In this document: positions 1 through 9,806 of the stretch, piece by piece
Numbering within the stretch: the stretch's first letter is position 1
Layout of the letters: every line of letters starts with the position of its first letter
Assembly (NCBI RefSeq): GCF_006539165.1
Contig: NZ_BJMM01000002.1
Location: 186,001-250,000 of the forward strand
Reading direction: 5' to 3'
Length of the DNA stretch: 64,000 bases
DNA from: Streptomyces cacaoi
Lineage (GTDB): Bacteria > Actinomycetota > Actinomycetes > Streptomycetales > Streptomycetaceae
Position numbers and translations under genes: made by a program
Notes under the pieces: model-generated
What the model was told of the DNA's origin: nothing
The model's input: the letters and a program-made list of their open reading frames with translations, nothing else
Databases searched by the model: none

Positions 1-1888
<1,888 letters not shown>

Positions 1889-1927
1889 TCCCAGACCTCG
1901 CAAGCTGTTGCGTAGTGCACGACTGGT

Positions 1928-1942
1928 TGCGCTATGGGAAAC
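1928..1942. promoter_or_regulatory. Candidate IclR operator upstream of mscR
   Basis: The + strand reads TGCGCTATGGGAAAC. It matches TGCGCGATACGGAAC at 3073-3087, upstream of the Rieske operon, at 11 of 15 positions. The site abuts the -10 of the mscR promoter on its transcribed side, where a repressor would act. A further TTGCG copy lies at about 1909, and CTATG/CATAG arms (1932-1936, 1942-1946) give local dyad symmetry. The IclR gene between the two sites is the obvious candidate binder. This is inferred from two sites only. Confidence 0.45.
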
Positions 1943-1971
1943 ATAGTGAGAATGCCGCAGACCGCCGTCAA
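1943..1971 (-). promoter_or_regulatory. Sigma-70-type promoter of mscR-dimethylglycine oxidase operon
   Basis: On the minus strand a -35 hexamer TTGACG (1966-1971) is followed after 17 nt by a -10 hexamer CACTAT (1943-1948). This matches the HrdB-type consensus well, and the expected start is about 50 nt upstream of the mscR start codon. Confidence 0.6.
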
Positions 1972-2012
1972 GAGATGACGATCAGTGGTTCCTGACGGGG
2001 TATCAGAAAAAT

Positions 2013-2044
2013 TGTGCGGGCCCGGCCGGAGCCGGGCCCGCACA
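2013..2044 (-). terminator. Rho-independent terminator of the iclR-type gene
   Basis: A perfect 14-bp stem (2013-2026 with 2031-2044, loop of 4 nt) lies 70 bp past the iclR stop codon. Read on the minus strand it is followed directly by ATTTTTC, an intrinsic terminator tail that is uncommon in such GC-rich DNA. It separates iclR from the mscR promoter. Confidence 0.85.
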
Positions 2045-2113
2045 GCGGAACAGCGTTCGTGAGGTGCGCCTACGCGGGCTCAACAGCCCTGCGGCGCACG
2101 GGAGTTGTGGCGG

Positions 2114-2917
2114 TCAGTAGGCGTACCCCATCCGGCGCGACAGCTCCTGCGCCGCGGCCATCGTGCGCTTGGCGACCTCCTGGAGCCGCTCCTCCTCCAG
2201 CCGGTAGGACGGGCCCGAGACGCTGATCGCGCCGATCACCTTGCCGTCGTGGGCGCGCACCGGCGCCGCCACGGCGTGCAGACCGATCTCCAGCTCGTCC
2301 CTGGCGGTCGCGAACCCGTTGCGCACCACGACCTTCAGCTCCGACCGCAGCTCGGCGGGCGAGGTGACCGTGGCCTCCGTCAGCCGGGGCAGCTTGCGCG
2401 AAAGGGTGCTCTCCTGCACGGACTTGGGCTGGTGCGCCAGCAGCGCCTTGCCGCTCGACGTGGCGTGCAGCGGCGTGCGCCGGCCCAGCCAGTTCTGCGC
2501 CGTCACCGAGGAGGAACCGCGCGCCTGCATGATGTTGACCGCGGCGTCGTCGTCCAGGACCGCGATGTTCGCCGTCTCGCCCGCGTCCTCCGCCAGATCG
2601 CGGCAGACCGGGGCGCCCTCCTGCGAGATGTCCAGCCGGGAGGCCGCAGCTCCCGCCAGTCTCAGCACGCCGGGGCCGAGATAGTACTTGCCGCGCTCCT
2701 GCTCCTGTGTGACCAGACCCCTGGCCTCCAGGACGCCCAGGAGGCGGAACGCCGTCGACTTGTGCACGGCCAGTTCGTCGGCGATCTCCGTGACGCCCGC
2801 CTCGCCGTGCCGCGCGAGGATCTCCAACACGCTCACGGCGCGGTCCACCGACTGGACCGAGCCCGCCGCGCCCTTCGACTGCCTGCCCGCTGTGGTGTCC
2901 TCCGTCTTGTCCGTCAT
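2114..2917 (-). CDS. IclR-family transcriptional regulator
   Basis: This 267-aa protein has the two IclR domains. The N-terminal winged helix-turn-helix (about residues 20-90) includes VTEIADELAVHKSTAFRLL and LVTQE. The C-terminal effector domain (about 100-260) includes HATSSGKALLAH and GFATARDELEIGLHAVAAPV, a segment typical of the family. Length is normal. It sits between the mscR/dimethylglycine-oxidase unit and the divergent Rieske ferredoxin operon, and related motifs lie just downstream of the -10 elements of both, so it probably controls both. The ATG at 2917 is the natural start. Confidence 0.92.
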   Translation of the reverse strand: MTDKTEDTTAGRQSKGAAGSVQSVDRAVSVLEILARHGEAGVTEIADELAVHKSTAFRLLGVLEARGLVTQEQERGKYYLGPGVLRLAGAAASRLDISQEGAPVCRDLAEDAGETANIAVLDDDAAVNIMQARGSSSVTAQNWLGRRTPLHATSSGKALLAHQPKSVQESTLSRKLPRLTEATVTSPAELRSELKVVVRNGFATARDELEIGLHAVAAPVRAHDGKVIGAISVSGPSYRLEEERLQEVAKRTMAAAQELSRRMGYAY

Positions 2918-3022
2918 CTGCTCAACGTCACCGCCTGGTGGCCTGATCGTGGTTCACGGTTCCCGGCGCACGGCTGTGCGCTGCACTCACCAAAGTGCCA
3001 ACGGGGCGTCTTCGGCAAGCGC

Positions 3023-3051
3023 TTGACGTGACGCCTTCCCGCTTGGATTCT
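3023..3051 (+). promoter_or_regulatory. Sigma-70-type promoter of the Rieske ferredoxin/Mo-hydroxylase operon
   Basis: TTGACG (3023-3028), a 17-nt spacer and GATTCT (3046-3051) form a plausible HrdB promoter. The -35 overlaps a perfect palindrome CAAGCGCTTG (3016-3025). The expected transcript has a leader of about 140 nt that begins within the putative IclR operator region. Confidence 0.5.
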
Positions 3052-3072
3052 GTTGCGCATCACGCGGCATCG

Positions 3073-3087
3073 TGCGCGATACGGAAC
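3073..3087. promoter_or_regulatory. Candidate IclR operator upstream of Rieske operon
   Basis: TGCGCGATACGGAAC shares 11 of 15 positions with the site at 1928-1942. It lies about 20 nt downstream of the -10 element. A related TTGCGCAT occurs at 3053-3060. The placement suggests repression by the neighbouring IclR protein. Confidence 0.4.
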
Positions 3088-3195
3088 TCGGATAGTAGCG
3101 AACAGTCTTCCGGCACCCTCCGGCCCGGCCCCTCGGACCCTGGTCCGGGCCGGTTCGGAGCCGACCCTGGCAACCCGCACGTGAGGTGATTCACC

Positions 3196-3594
3196 GTGAT
3201 GATCGTCTGCCGCCTTGAGGACCTGCCTCCAGGGGAATCCGTCCGCCTCGACCTCGACCCTCCCATCGCTGTCTTCAACGCCGACGGCGAGCTGTACGCG
3301 GTCGACGACACCTGCACCCATCAGGACGCCTCGCTCTCCGAGGGCTGGCTGGAGGGCTGTCTGATCGAATGCCCGCTGCACGCGGCTTCATTCGACCTGC
3401 GCACGGGCAGGCCGACCTGCCTGCCGGCCCGCCGGGCGCTGCGCACCCACACGGTCAGCGTGCTCGACGGCGTCGTGTACGTGCACGTCGACGCCCACGA
3501 GAGCACCGCCCCCGCTCCCGCCGGACTCACAACCGGCCCCGGAGCGACCGTTGTTCAGGCCGCAGCGGCGGCCGGAGAGGAGACCGCAGCATGA
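3196..3594 (+). CDS. Rieske [2Fe-2S] ferredoxin
   Basis: This 132-aa protein has one Rieske cluster site: CTH near residue 37 and CPLH near residue 58 (spaced as C-x-H and C-x2-H), as in ferredoxin components of ring-hydroxylating oxygenases. The core is complete by about residue 105; the rest is an Ala/Thr/Pro-rich tail. It would carry electrons from the FAD reductase encoded next, whose start codon overlaps its stop (ATGA). No Rieske oxygenase alpha subunit lies within the window, so its acceptor may be encoded to the left or elsewhere. GTG at 3196 was preferred over ATG at 3199 because GAGGTG lies 7 nt upstream. Confidence 0.85.
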   Translation: MMIVCRLEDLPPGESVRLDLDPPIAVFNADGELYAVDDTCTHQDASLSEGWLEGCLIECPLHAASFDLRTGRPTCLPARRALRTHTVSVLDGVVYVHVDAHESTAPAPAGLTTGPGATVVQAAAAAGEETAA

Positions 3595-4754
3595 GGACCA
3601 TCACCGTGATCGGCGCCTCGCTCGCCGGCCTGTACGCCGCCATGGCCCTGCGCGAGCACGGCTACGACGGCCGGCTGGTGATCGTCGGAGCCGAACACCA
3701 CAGGCCCTACGACCGCCCGCCGTTGTCCAAGGAGTTCCTCACCGGAGCCGTCACCGCCGACCGGCTCGCGCTCGCCGACGCGGAGGAGATCGCCGAGCTG
3801 GACGGCGACTGGCTGCTGGGCACCCGCGCCGAGGGGCTCGACCCGCCCGACCGCGCCGTCGTGCTGGAGGGCGGACGCCGGGTGCGGACCGACGGCGTCG
3901 TCCTGGCCACCGGGGCGGTGCCCCGTACCCTGCCCGGCGAACCGCTCGCCGGCGTGCACACCCTGCGCACCCTGGACGACGCGATGGCGCTGCGCGGGGA
4001 GCTGAGCAGGGGGCAGGTCCGCGTCGTGGTCGTCGGCGCCGGGTTCATCGGGGCCGAGGTCGCCTCCTCCTGCGCGACCCTCGGCCACCACGTCACCGTC
4101 GTCGAGGCCGCGCAGCAGCCCCTGCTGGACCGACTCGGGCCGCGGATGGCCGGGTTCTGCGCCGACCTGCACACCGACCACGGCGTCGCGCTGCTCACCG
4201 GCACCGGGGTGCGGGCCCTGCACGGCGATGCGCACGGCCGTGTCGCCTGGGTGGAGCTGGCCGACGGGCGGCACGTACCGGCCGACGTCGTCGTCACCGG
4301 GATCGGCGTACGGCCCGCGACCGACTGGCTGGCCGGATCAGGGCTGCCGCTGGACGACGGGGTCGTCTGCGACGCGGGCGGTGTCACGCCGGTGCCCACC
4401 GTCGTGGCCGCCGGCGACGTGGCCCGCAGCGCGGGTGTGCGGAGCGAGCACTGGACCAGCGCCATGGAACAGCCCGCCGTCGCCACCCGCAACCTGCTGG
4501 CCGGGACGAGCGTCGAACGCTGCACCTCGCAGCCCTACTTCTGGTCCGACCAGTACGGCATCCGCCTCCAACTGGCCGGACGGCCCGGGCCCGAGGACAC
4601 GGTCCGGATGGTCGAAGGGGCCCCGGAGGACCGCAACTTCCTCGCGGTCTACGAGCGGGACGGCGCGACCACCGCCGTCCTCGCCGCCAACCGGCCCCGC
4701 CCCTTCGCCCGGCTGCGCCGCGAACTGAGCCGCGACCCGCTCGCCGCGGTCTGA
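3591..4754 (+). CDS. FAD-dependent ferredoxin reductase
   Basis: This 387-aa flavoprotein has the class seen in oxygenase-coupled ferredoxin reductases. The FAD site VIGASLAGLYAA is at the N-terminus, YDRPPLSKEFL at about residues 42-52, the NAD(P)H site VVVGAGFIGAE at about 142-152, and the second FAD motif VVAAGDVA at about 270. The C-terminal domain begins near PYFWSDQYGIRLQLAG. It overlaps the Rieske ferredoxin gene by 4 bp, so the two are translationally coupled and most likely form one electron-transfer chain from NADH to the ferredoxin. Confidence 0.88.
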   Translation: MRTITVIGASLAGLYAAMALREHGYDGRLVIVGAEHHRPYDRPPLSKEFLTGAVTADRLALADAEEIAELDGDWLLGTRAEGLDPPDRAVVLEGGRRVRTDGVVLATGAVPRTLPGEPLAGVHTLRTLDDAMALRGELSRGQVRVVVVGAGFIGAEVASSCATLGHHVTVVEAAQQPLLDRLGPRMAGFCADLHTDHGVALLTGTGVRALHGDAHGRVAWVELADGRHVPADVVVTGIGVRPATDWLAGSGLPLDDGVVCDAGGVTPVPTVVAAGDVARSAGVRSEHWTSAMEQPAVATRNLLAGTSVERCTSQPYFWSDQYGIRLQLAGRPGPEDTVRMVEGAPEDRNFLAVYERDGATTAVLAANRPRPFARLRRELSRDPLAAV

Positions 4755-4864
4755 ACCGCCCCGACGGGCTGCGGCAGGACACCCGCCCGCAGGGCCGGGC
4801 GGCGGTCTTGCCCGGCGGACCCTCCCCGCGGAGGCTGTGCGTGAGCCTGCGGAAGGGGTCGGTC

Positions 4865-5746
4865 GTGAAGCCTCCCGTCTTCGAGTACATGGCGCCCGCC
4901 ACGGTCGAGGAGACCGTGCGGGCGCTGGCGCGGCACGGGGCCCGGGCGGCGCCGCTCGCCGGAGGGCAGAGCCTGGTGCCGCTGCTCAACCGGCGCCGCG
5001 TGCGCCCCGATGTCGTCGTCGACCTGGGCCGGGTGGCGGGCCTGGACACCGTGCGCGTGGCGGACGGCGCCGTGCGCATCGGCGCGCTCGCCCGGCTGCG
5101 GACACTGGAGCGGCACGAGACGCTCGGCGCGGCGCTGCCCGTGCTGCGGCAGACCGTGCGGCTCGTCGCACACCCCCAGATACGCACCCGGGCCACGCTC
5201 GGCGGATCCCTGTGCCACGCCGACCCCGCCGCCGAACTGCCCGCACTCGCGGTCGCGCTCGGCGCGCGGCTGCGCCTGGCCGGCGCCGGTGGCGAACGCG
5301 AGCTGGACGCCGAGGAGTTCTTCCGGCCCGGCCGCACCGCACGCCGGCCCGGTGAACTGCTGACGGAGATCACCCTGCCGCTCCGGGACGGTTTCACCCA
5401 CCGGTTCGTGGAGATACCCCGGCACGCGCACGGCGGCCTGCCGCTCGTCGGTGTCTGCGCGGGGACGCGCCGGGAAGCGGACGGCACCGTCACCGCCGCA
5501 CGGATCGCCGCGGCCGGCGCCGCCGACCGCCCGCTGCGTCTGCGCGGGGCCGAACGCGCCCTCACCGGCGGCCCGTTGACCGAGGAGGCGGTGGCCCGCG
5601 CGCTGGACGCCGCCGCGTCCGCCGCCGCCCCGCCGGCCGACCCGCACGGCGATGCCGCCTACCGCACCGCGCTGCTGCGCACGGCGCTGCGCCGCGCCCT
5701 CGCCGCCGCCCCGCACCCCGGCACCGACCCGAAGGAGCGCGCATGA
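4865..5746 (+). CDS. Molybdenum hydroxylase FAD-binding subunit (CoxM/XDH medium-subunit type)
   Basis: This 293-aa protein has the two FAD motifs of the family, AGGQSLVPLLN near residue 34 and ATLGGSLCHADPAAE near residue 109, followed by the C-terminal CO-dehydrogenase flavoprotein domain. It transfers electrons from the iron-sulfur subunit onward. GTG at 4865 was chosen because GGAAGGGG lies 6 nt upstream; an in-frame GTG at 4841 is the alternative. A 110-bp gap separates it from the reductase gene, and its stop overlaps the next gene by 4 bp. Confidence 0.88.
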   Translation: MKPPVFEYMAPATVEETVRALARHGARAAPLAGGQSLVPLLNRRRVRPDVVVDLGRVAGLDTVRVADGAVRIGALARLRTLERHETLGAALPVLRQTVRLVAHPQIRTRATLGGSLCHADPAAELPALAVALGARLRLAGAGGERELDAEEFFRPGRTARRPGELLTEITLPLRDGFTHRFVEIPRHAHGGLPLVGVCAGTRREADGTVTAARIAAAGAADRPLRLRGAERALTGGPLTEEAVARALDAAASAAAPPADPHGDAAYRTALLRTALRRALAAAPHPGTDPKERA

Positions 5747-6264
5747 CCACGGCAGCCCGCCGGACAGTCACCCTCACCGTCAACGGCGCCGCACGCTCGG
5801 CCCCGGCCGAGGACCGCACCCTGCTCAGCGACTTCCTGCGGCACACCCTCCGGCTCACCGGGACCCATGTGGGCTGCGAGGAGGGCGTGTGCGGCGCCTG
5901 CACCGTCCTGCTCGACGGCGAACCCGTCCGCTCCTGCCTGCTGCTCGCCGTCCAGGCACAGGGCCGCACCGTGGAGACGGTCGAGGGGCTCGCGGACGAC
6001 GGCCGACTCAACGCGCTGCAACGCACGTTGAAGGAGACGCACGGACTCCAGTGCGGCTTCTGCACCCCGGGCGTCCTGATGAGCCTCACCGCGGCCGAAC
6101 GCGAAGGGCTCGACGAGGAGGAGACCGCGGGCCAGGTCCTGGCCGGGCACCGCTGCCGCTGCACCGGCTACGCCGGGATCCGCGCCGCCGTCGCCGCCCG
6201 GCACCGCGCCCCCGGGGGCCCACGGCAGGCGCCCCGCGGCGGAGGAGCGGAGGCCGCCGGATGA
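5743..6264 (+). CDS. Molybdenum hydroxylase [2Fe-2S] subunit (CoxS type)
   Basis: This 173-aa protein has a plant-type ferredoxin cluster site, GCEEGVCGACTVLLDG (near residue 45), and a second cluster site formed by QCGFCTPG (near 104) and CRCTGY (near 137). These are the two [2Fe-2S] centres of the xanthine oxidase family small subunit. It overlaps both neighbours by 4 bp, as expected for an equimolar heterotrimer. Confidence 0.92.
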   Translation: MTTAARRTVTLTVNGAARSAPAEDRTLLSDFLRHTLRLTGTHVGCEEGVCGACTVLLDGEPVRSCLLLAVQAQGRTVETVEGLADDGRLNALQRTLKETHGLQCGFCTPGVLMSLTAAEREGLDEEETAGQVLAGHRCRCTGYAGIRAAVAARHRAPGGPRQAPRGGGAEAAG

Positions 6265-8681
6265 CCGCCGCACCGGCCGGCCCCGGGCCGGACGACACCA
6301 CCGCACGGCCCGACGCCCCGCAGCAGCCCACCGGCGGACCCATCGGCCGCTCCGTGCCCCGGCTGCACGACGACCGGCTGCTGCGCGGCCAGGGGCGGTT
6401 CACCGACGACATCGACGACGGCACCGCGCTGCACGCCGTCGTCCTGCGCAGCCCCGTCGCACACGGCAGGCTCACCCGCTTCGACGCCGGCGCCGCACGC
6501 GCCGACGGCCGGGCCGTGCTCGTCCTCGGCCCCGACGAGATCGCCCGGCACACCCGGCCCCTGCCCACCGTCTGGCGCATCCGGGGACAGCGGCAGGACA
6601 CCATCGAACTCGCCCCGCGCACCGTGCGGTACGCGGGACAGCCCGTCGGGCTCGTCGTCGCCGCCGGCCGCGCCGAGGCCGAGGACGTGGCCGAACTCGT
6701 CGAGACGGGCTACGAGCCGCTGCCCGCCGTCGTCGGGACCGACGCCGCGCTCGCCGACGGCGCGCCCCTCGTCCACCCCGAGTACGGCGGCAACACCGCC
6801 GGCAGCGCCCGCTTCGGCGACTCGGAGGACGAGGTCGAGCGTGCCCTCGCCGGTGCCGCACACGTCGTCACCCGGGAACTGGGCGTCCAGCGCGTCGCCT
6901 ACACCTCGCTGGAGACCCGCGCGCTCCTCGCCGAGTGGACCCCCGGCACCGAACAGCTGACGGTGTGGGCCGGCACCCAGGTGCCCCACCCGTTCCGCTA
7001 CGGACTGGCCCGCGCCCTGCGGCTGCGCGTCGACCAGGTCCGGGTGGCCGTGCCCGACCTGGGCGGCGCCTTCGGCGGCAAGACGGTGCTGCACGCGGAC
7101 GAGACCCTCGTCTGCCTCGCCGCCCGGCTGCTGGGGCGCCGCGTCGCCTGGACCGAGGACCGCGCCGAGGCGCTGACGGCGAGCTACCAGGGCCGGGGCA
7201 TGAGCGCCACCGCGCGCCTCGGCCTGGACGCCGACGGCCGCTTCGTGGCGCTGGACGCGCACATCACCGGGGACGTCGGCGCGTTCGTCTCCCAGGCCGG
7301 CACCGGGCCCTTCCAGGTCGCGGCGCAGGCGATCGAGGGCCCGTACCGCTTCGGCCGGGCCGGTGCGAGCGTCCGCGCCGTGTGGACCAACGCCGTGCCC
7401 ACCGGCGCCTACCGCGGCTACGGGATGCAGGAGGCGTGCTGGATACGGGAGCGGCTCGTCGCCGAGGCCGCCCGCGAACTGGGCCTGCCGGCGGCCGAGT
7501 TGCGGCGCCGGAACCTCATAGGGCCCGAGGAACTCCCGTACACCACCCGGACCTTCTCCACCTACGACACCGGCGACTACCCCCGTGCCCTGCACAGCGC
7601 CGAACAGGCCGTCGCGGACGCCCCGCGGGTGCGCGAGGGCCGGATCCGGCGCGGTGCGGCGGCCGTTCCGAGCATCGAGGCCACCGGGTACGGGCCCACC
7701 TCGCTGCTGGAGGCGGCCGGAATGGAGGCCGGCGGCTGGGAGAGCGGGCGGATCCGGGTCAACGAGGACGGCACGGTCACGGTCTTCGCCGGCGTCGTCG
7801 CCATGGGCCAGGGCATCGAGACGGCGCTCGCCCAGATCGTCGCCGACCGCCTCGGCGTCCCGCTCGGGCTCGTCGCCGTCCGCCTGGGCGACACCGACAC
7901 CACCCCGCGCTCGGAGTTCTCCTCCCAGGCCAGCCGCTCCGTCGTCGTCGCGGGCGGCGCCCTGATGCGGGCCGGCGCCCGCATGCGGGAGCGGATGCAC
8001 GCGCTGGCGGCGAGCCTGCTGGAGACCTCGGCCGAGGACGTCCGGCTGGACGTGGAGGGGGAGGACGAGCCGGTCTTCCGGGCCGCCAAGACCTCCCGCA
8101 CGGCGACCTGGGCCCAGGTCGCCCACCGCGGCTGGCTGGGCTGGGGCAGGCCCGACCCGGACCGCATCGTGCTGGAGGAGACCGTCGACTTCGACCCGCC
8201 GGGGCTCACCTACGCCTACGCGGCGCACGCCGCGGCCGTCGCCGTCGACCTGGACACCGGCCAGATCACCGTCGAGGGCTACTGGGCCTTCTCGGACAGC
8301 GGCCCCCTCGTCAACCCGATGATCGCCGAGGGGCAGATCGCCGGTGCCGTCGCACAGGGCCTCGGTATCGCGCTGACCGAGGAGGCCGCCCTGGACCCGT
8401 CGACCGGGCTGCCGCTGACCACCTCGCTGCGCGACTACGAACTGCCCGCCCCCGCCACCGTCCCGACGGCGCTGCACCTCAGCCACACCAGCACCCCCGG
8501 AACCGTGGCCCCCGGCGGATTCAAGGGCCTGGGCGAGGGAGGCATGCTGCCCGCCCCGGTGGTGGTGGCCAACGCCGTCGCCGACGCCGTGCCCGAGATC
8601 GCCCGCCGGCTGGAGCGCACCCCGCTGAGCCCCTACCGGGTGTGGACGATGCTGCGCGACGCCGGCCTCGCCACCGGCTGA
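6261..8681 (+). CDS. Molybdenum hydroxylase large (molybdopterin cytosine dinucleotide) subunit, substrate unknown
   Basis: This 806-aa protein has the family hallmarks: GRSVPRLHDDRLLRGQGRF at the N-terminus, GGAFGGK in the cofactor region, and the catalytic Glu in GLGEGGML near the C-terminus. The active-site loop reads PTGAYRGYGM. Form I CO dehydrogenase has AYRCSFR there, so CO oxidation is unlikely; the loop is closer to form II/xanthine-dehydrogenase-like hydroxylases, which hydroxylate varied heterocycles or aldehydes. The neighbours suggest a role in catabolism of a betaine or N-methylated compound, but that is only context. Confidence 0.85.
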   Translation: MTAAPAGPGPDDTTARPDAPQQPTGGPIGRSVPRLHDDRLLRGQGRFTDDIDDGTALHAVVLRSPVAHGRLTRFDAGAARADGRAVLVLGPDEIARHTRPLPTVWRIRGQRQDTIELAPRTVRYAGQPVGLVVAAGRAEAEDVAELVETGYEPLPAVVGTDAALADGAPLVHPEYGGNTAGSARFGDSEDEVERALAGAAHVVTRELGVQRVAYTSLETRALLAEWTPGTEQLTVWAGTQVPHPFRYGLARALRLRVDQVRVAVPDLGGAFGGKTVLHADETLVCLAARLLGRRVAWTEDRAEALTASYQGRGMSATARLGLDADGRFVALDAHITGDVGAFVSQAGTGPFQVAAQAIEGPYRFGRAGASVRAVWTNAVPTGAYRGYGMQEACWIRERLVAEAARELGLPAAELRRRNLIGPEELPYTTRTFSTYDTGDYPRALHSAEQAVADAPRVREGRIRRGAAAVPSIEATGYGPTSLLEAAGMEAGGWESGRIRVNEDGTVTVFAGVVAMGQGIETALAQIVADRLGVPLGLVAVRLGDTDTTPRSEFSSQASRSVVVAGGALMRAGARMRERMHALAASLLETSAEDVRLDVEGEDEPVFRAAKTSRTATWAQVAHRGWLGWGRPDPDRIVLEETVDFDPPGLTYAYAAHAAAVAVDLDTGQITVEGYWAFSDSGPLVNPMIAEGQIAGAVAQGLGIALTEEAALDPSTGLPLTTSLRDYELPAPATVPTALHLSHTSTPGTVAPGGFKGLGEGGMLPAPVVVANAVADAVPEIARRLERTPLSPYRVWTMLRDAGLATG

Positions 8682-8865
8682 CCCGCGACCGGAGGCCGAT
8701 TGGGGACTTCCAGCGGTGCCGGGCCCCGGATTTCGGCCCGCGCCGCCTCGCAGGTCCCCACAAGCAGTTCAATGAAACGATGGAAGGGAAGGCGCCCGCA
8801 GGGCCGGCCGGCAGGCCCGCGGTGCGCCGTACCGTTCCGACTTTCCATCCAGCAGGGAGCAACGG

Positions 8866-9051
8866 ATGAGGTTCCGGCTCGACATCGATATGACGGACAT
8901 GACGGAGGAGGGCCAGGCGGCCCGGGAGATCGGCCGCGCTCTGCGGTACTGGGGCGGAAATCTGCACCACTTCGCCCTGGAGCCGGGAGACGGCAGTACC
9001 ATCACCGACTCCGCGCACCGGGAGATCGGCAACTGGCGCGTCGTCGACTGA
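8866..9051 (+). CDS. Small conserved-looking hypothetical protein, 61 aa
   Basis: This short acidic protein starts MRFRLDIDMTDMTEEGQA and contains RALRYWGGNLHHFAL. It has a good ribosome site (GGGAG) 8 nt upstream, coding-type codon bias, and no signal peptide or membrane segment. It heads a unit with the barrel-protein gene at 9090 and the dehydrogenase at 9803. I do not recognise a family; it does not look like a RiPP precursor (no Cys or Ser/Thr-rich core). The 184 bp before it contains no other gene that I can support. Confidence 0.6.
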   Translation: MRFRLDIDMTDMTEEGQAAREIGRALRYWGGNLHHFALEPGDGSTITDSAHREIGNWRVVD

Positions 9052-9089
9052 CACCGGGCGCCCGCGCTTCCCGGAGGAAGGAGCAGCAC

Positions 9090-9806
9090 ATGAACACCGA
9101 CGGGGTGTCCCTGCCGGACCCGGCCGACCCCCGCTGCGACGGCGCCCTGTTCGGGCTGTGGCGGCTGTCCTCCGGGGAGCACGCGCACGCGGCGGCCGAG
9201 GCCGTACGCACCGTCTGGGCCGCACGCCCGTGGCCCTCCGAGCGGCTGCTGAGCTACAGCGTCCTCGTCGACACCGAGGGCACGACCCTGCTGCACTGCT
9301 CGCAGGTCACCGAACTCCGGGCGCCCGGCGCCGCGTTGAGCCGCGAGCAGGCGGCGGAACGCTCCACCGCGGTGGACGCGCTCGTACCCGGCATCGAACG
9401 GCTCGGCGTGATCGGCGCCCGGCGCCACCGCAGCAGCACCCCGCCGGGCCCGCGCGACGCGAGCAGGGTCGGCTGCGTCGTCCTCGTCACCCGGGAGTTG
9501 GCCCCGGCGGACGCCGACGGCGCCCGCGCCCTGGTGGACACCCTCTTCGCGAGCGGCGCCGGGGCCCCGCTCGCGCCCGGCCTGATCGGCGCGCACTTCC
9601 ACATCTCGCCGGACGGCGGACACGTGCTCAACTACGCGGAGTGGACCGACGAGCAGGCCCACCGGGCGGCGGTCGGGGCACCGCCGCGGGACAACGCGGA
9701 CTGGGAGCGGGCGCACGCCTGGCCCGGCCTGGTGCGCAGCGGGTTCCAGCGCTTCCGGCCGGTGCTGACCCTGCTGCCCGGAACGCGGGAGGGCGGCGCG
9801 GAATGA
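9090..9806 (+). CDS. Dimeric alpha-beta barrel (antibiotic biosynthesis monooxygenase-like) protein
   Basis: This 238-aa protein appears to hold two ferredoxin-like halves. The first has LLSYSVLVDTEGTTLLHCSQ (about 52-71) and the second GAHFHISPDGGHVLNYAEW (about 170-188), followed by a helix with WERAHAWPGLVRSGFQRFRPV. This pattern matches ABM-type barrel proteins, which include small oxygenases and many members of unknown function. The start has a strong GGAGGAAGGAG site. Its stop overlaps the next gene (ATGA), so the two products are probably made together. Substrate is unknown. Confidence 0.65.
   Translation: MNTDGVSLPDPADPRCDGALFGLWRLSSGEHAHAAAEAVRTVWAARPWPSERLLSYSVLVDTEGTTLLHCSQVTELRAPGAALSREQAAERSTAVDALVPGIERLGVIGARRHRSSTPPGPRDASRVGCVVLVTRELAPADADGARALVDTLFASGAGAPLAPGLIGAHFHISPDGGHVLNYAEWTDEQAHRAAVGAPPRDNADWERAHAWPGLVRSGFQRFRPVLTLLPGTREGGAE

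Noticed and set aside
6261..8681. Aerobic CO dehydrogenase large subunit
   Set aside because: The active-site loop is AYRGYGM, not the AYRCSFR of form I enzymes, and no Cox accessory genes are present.
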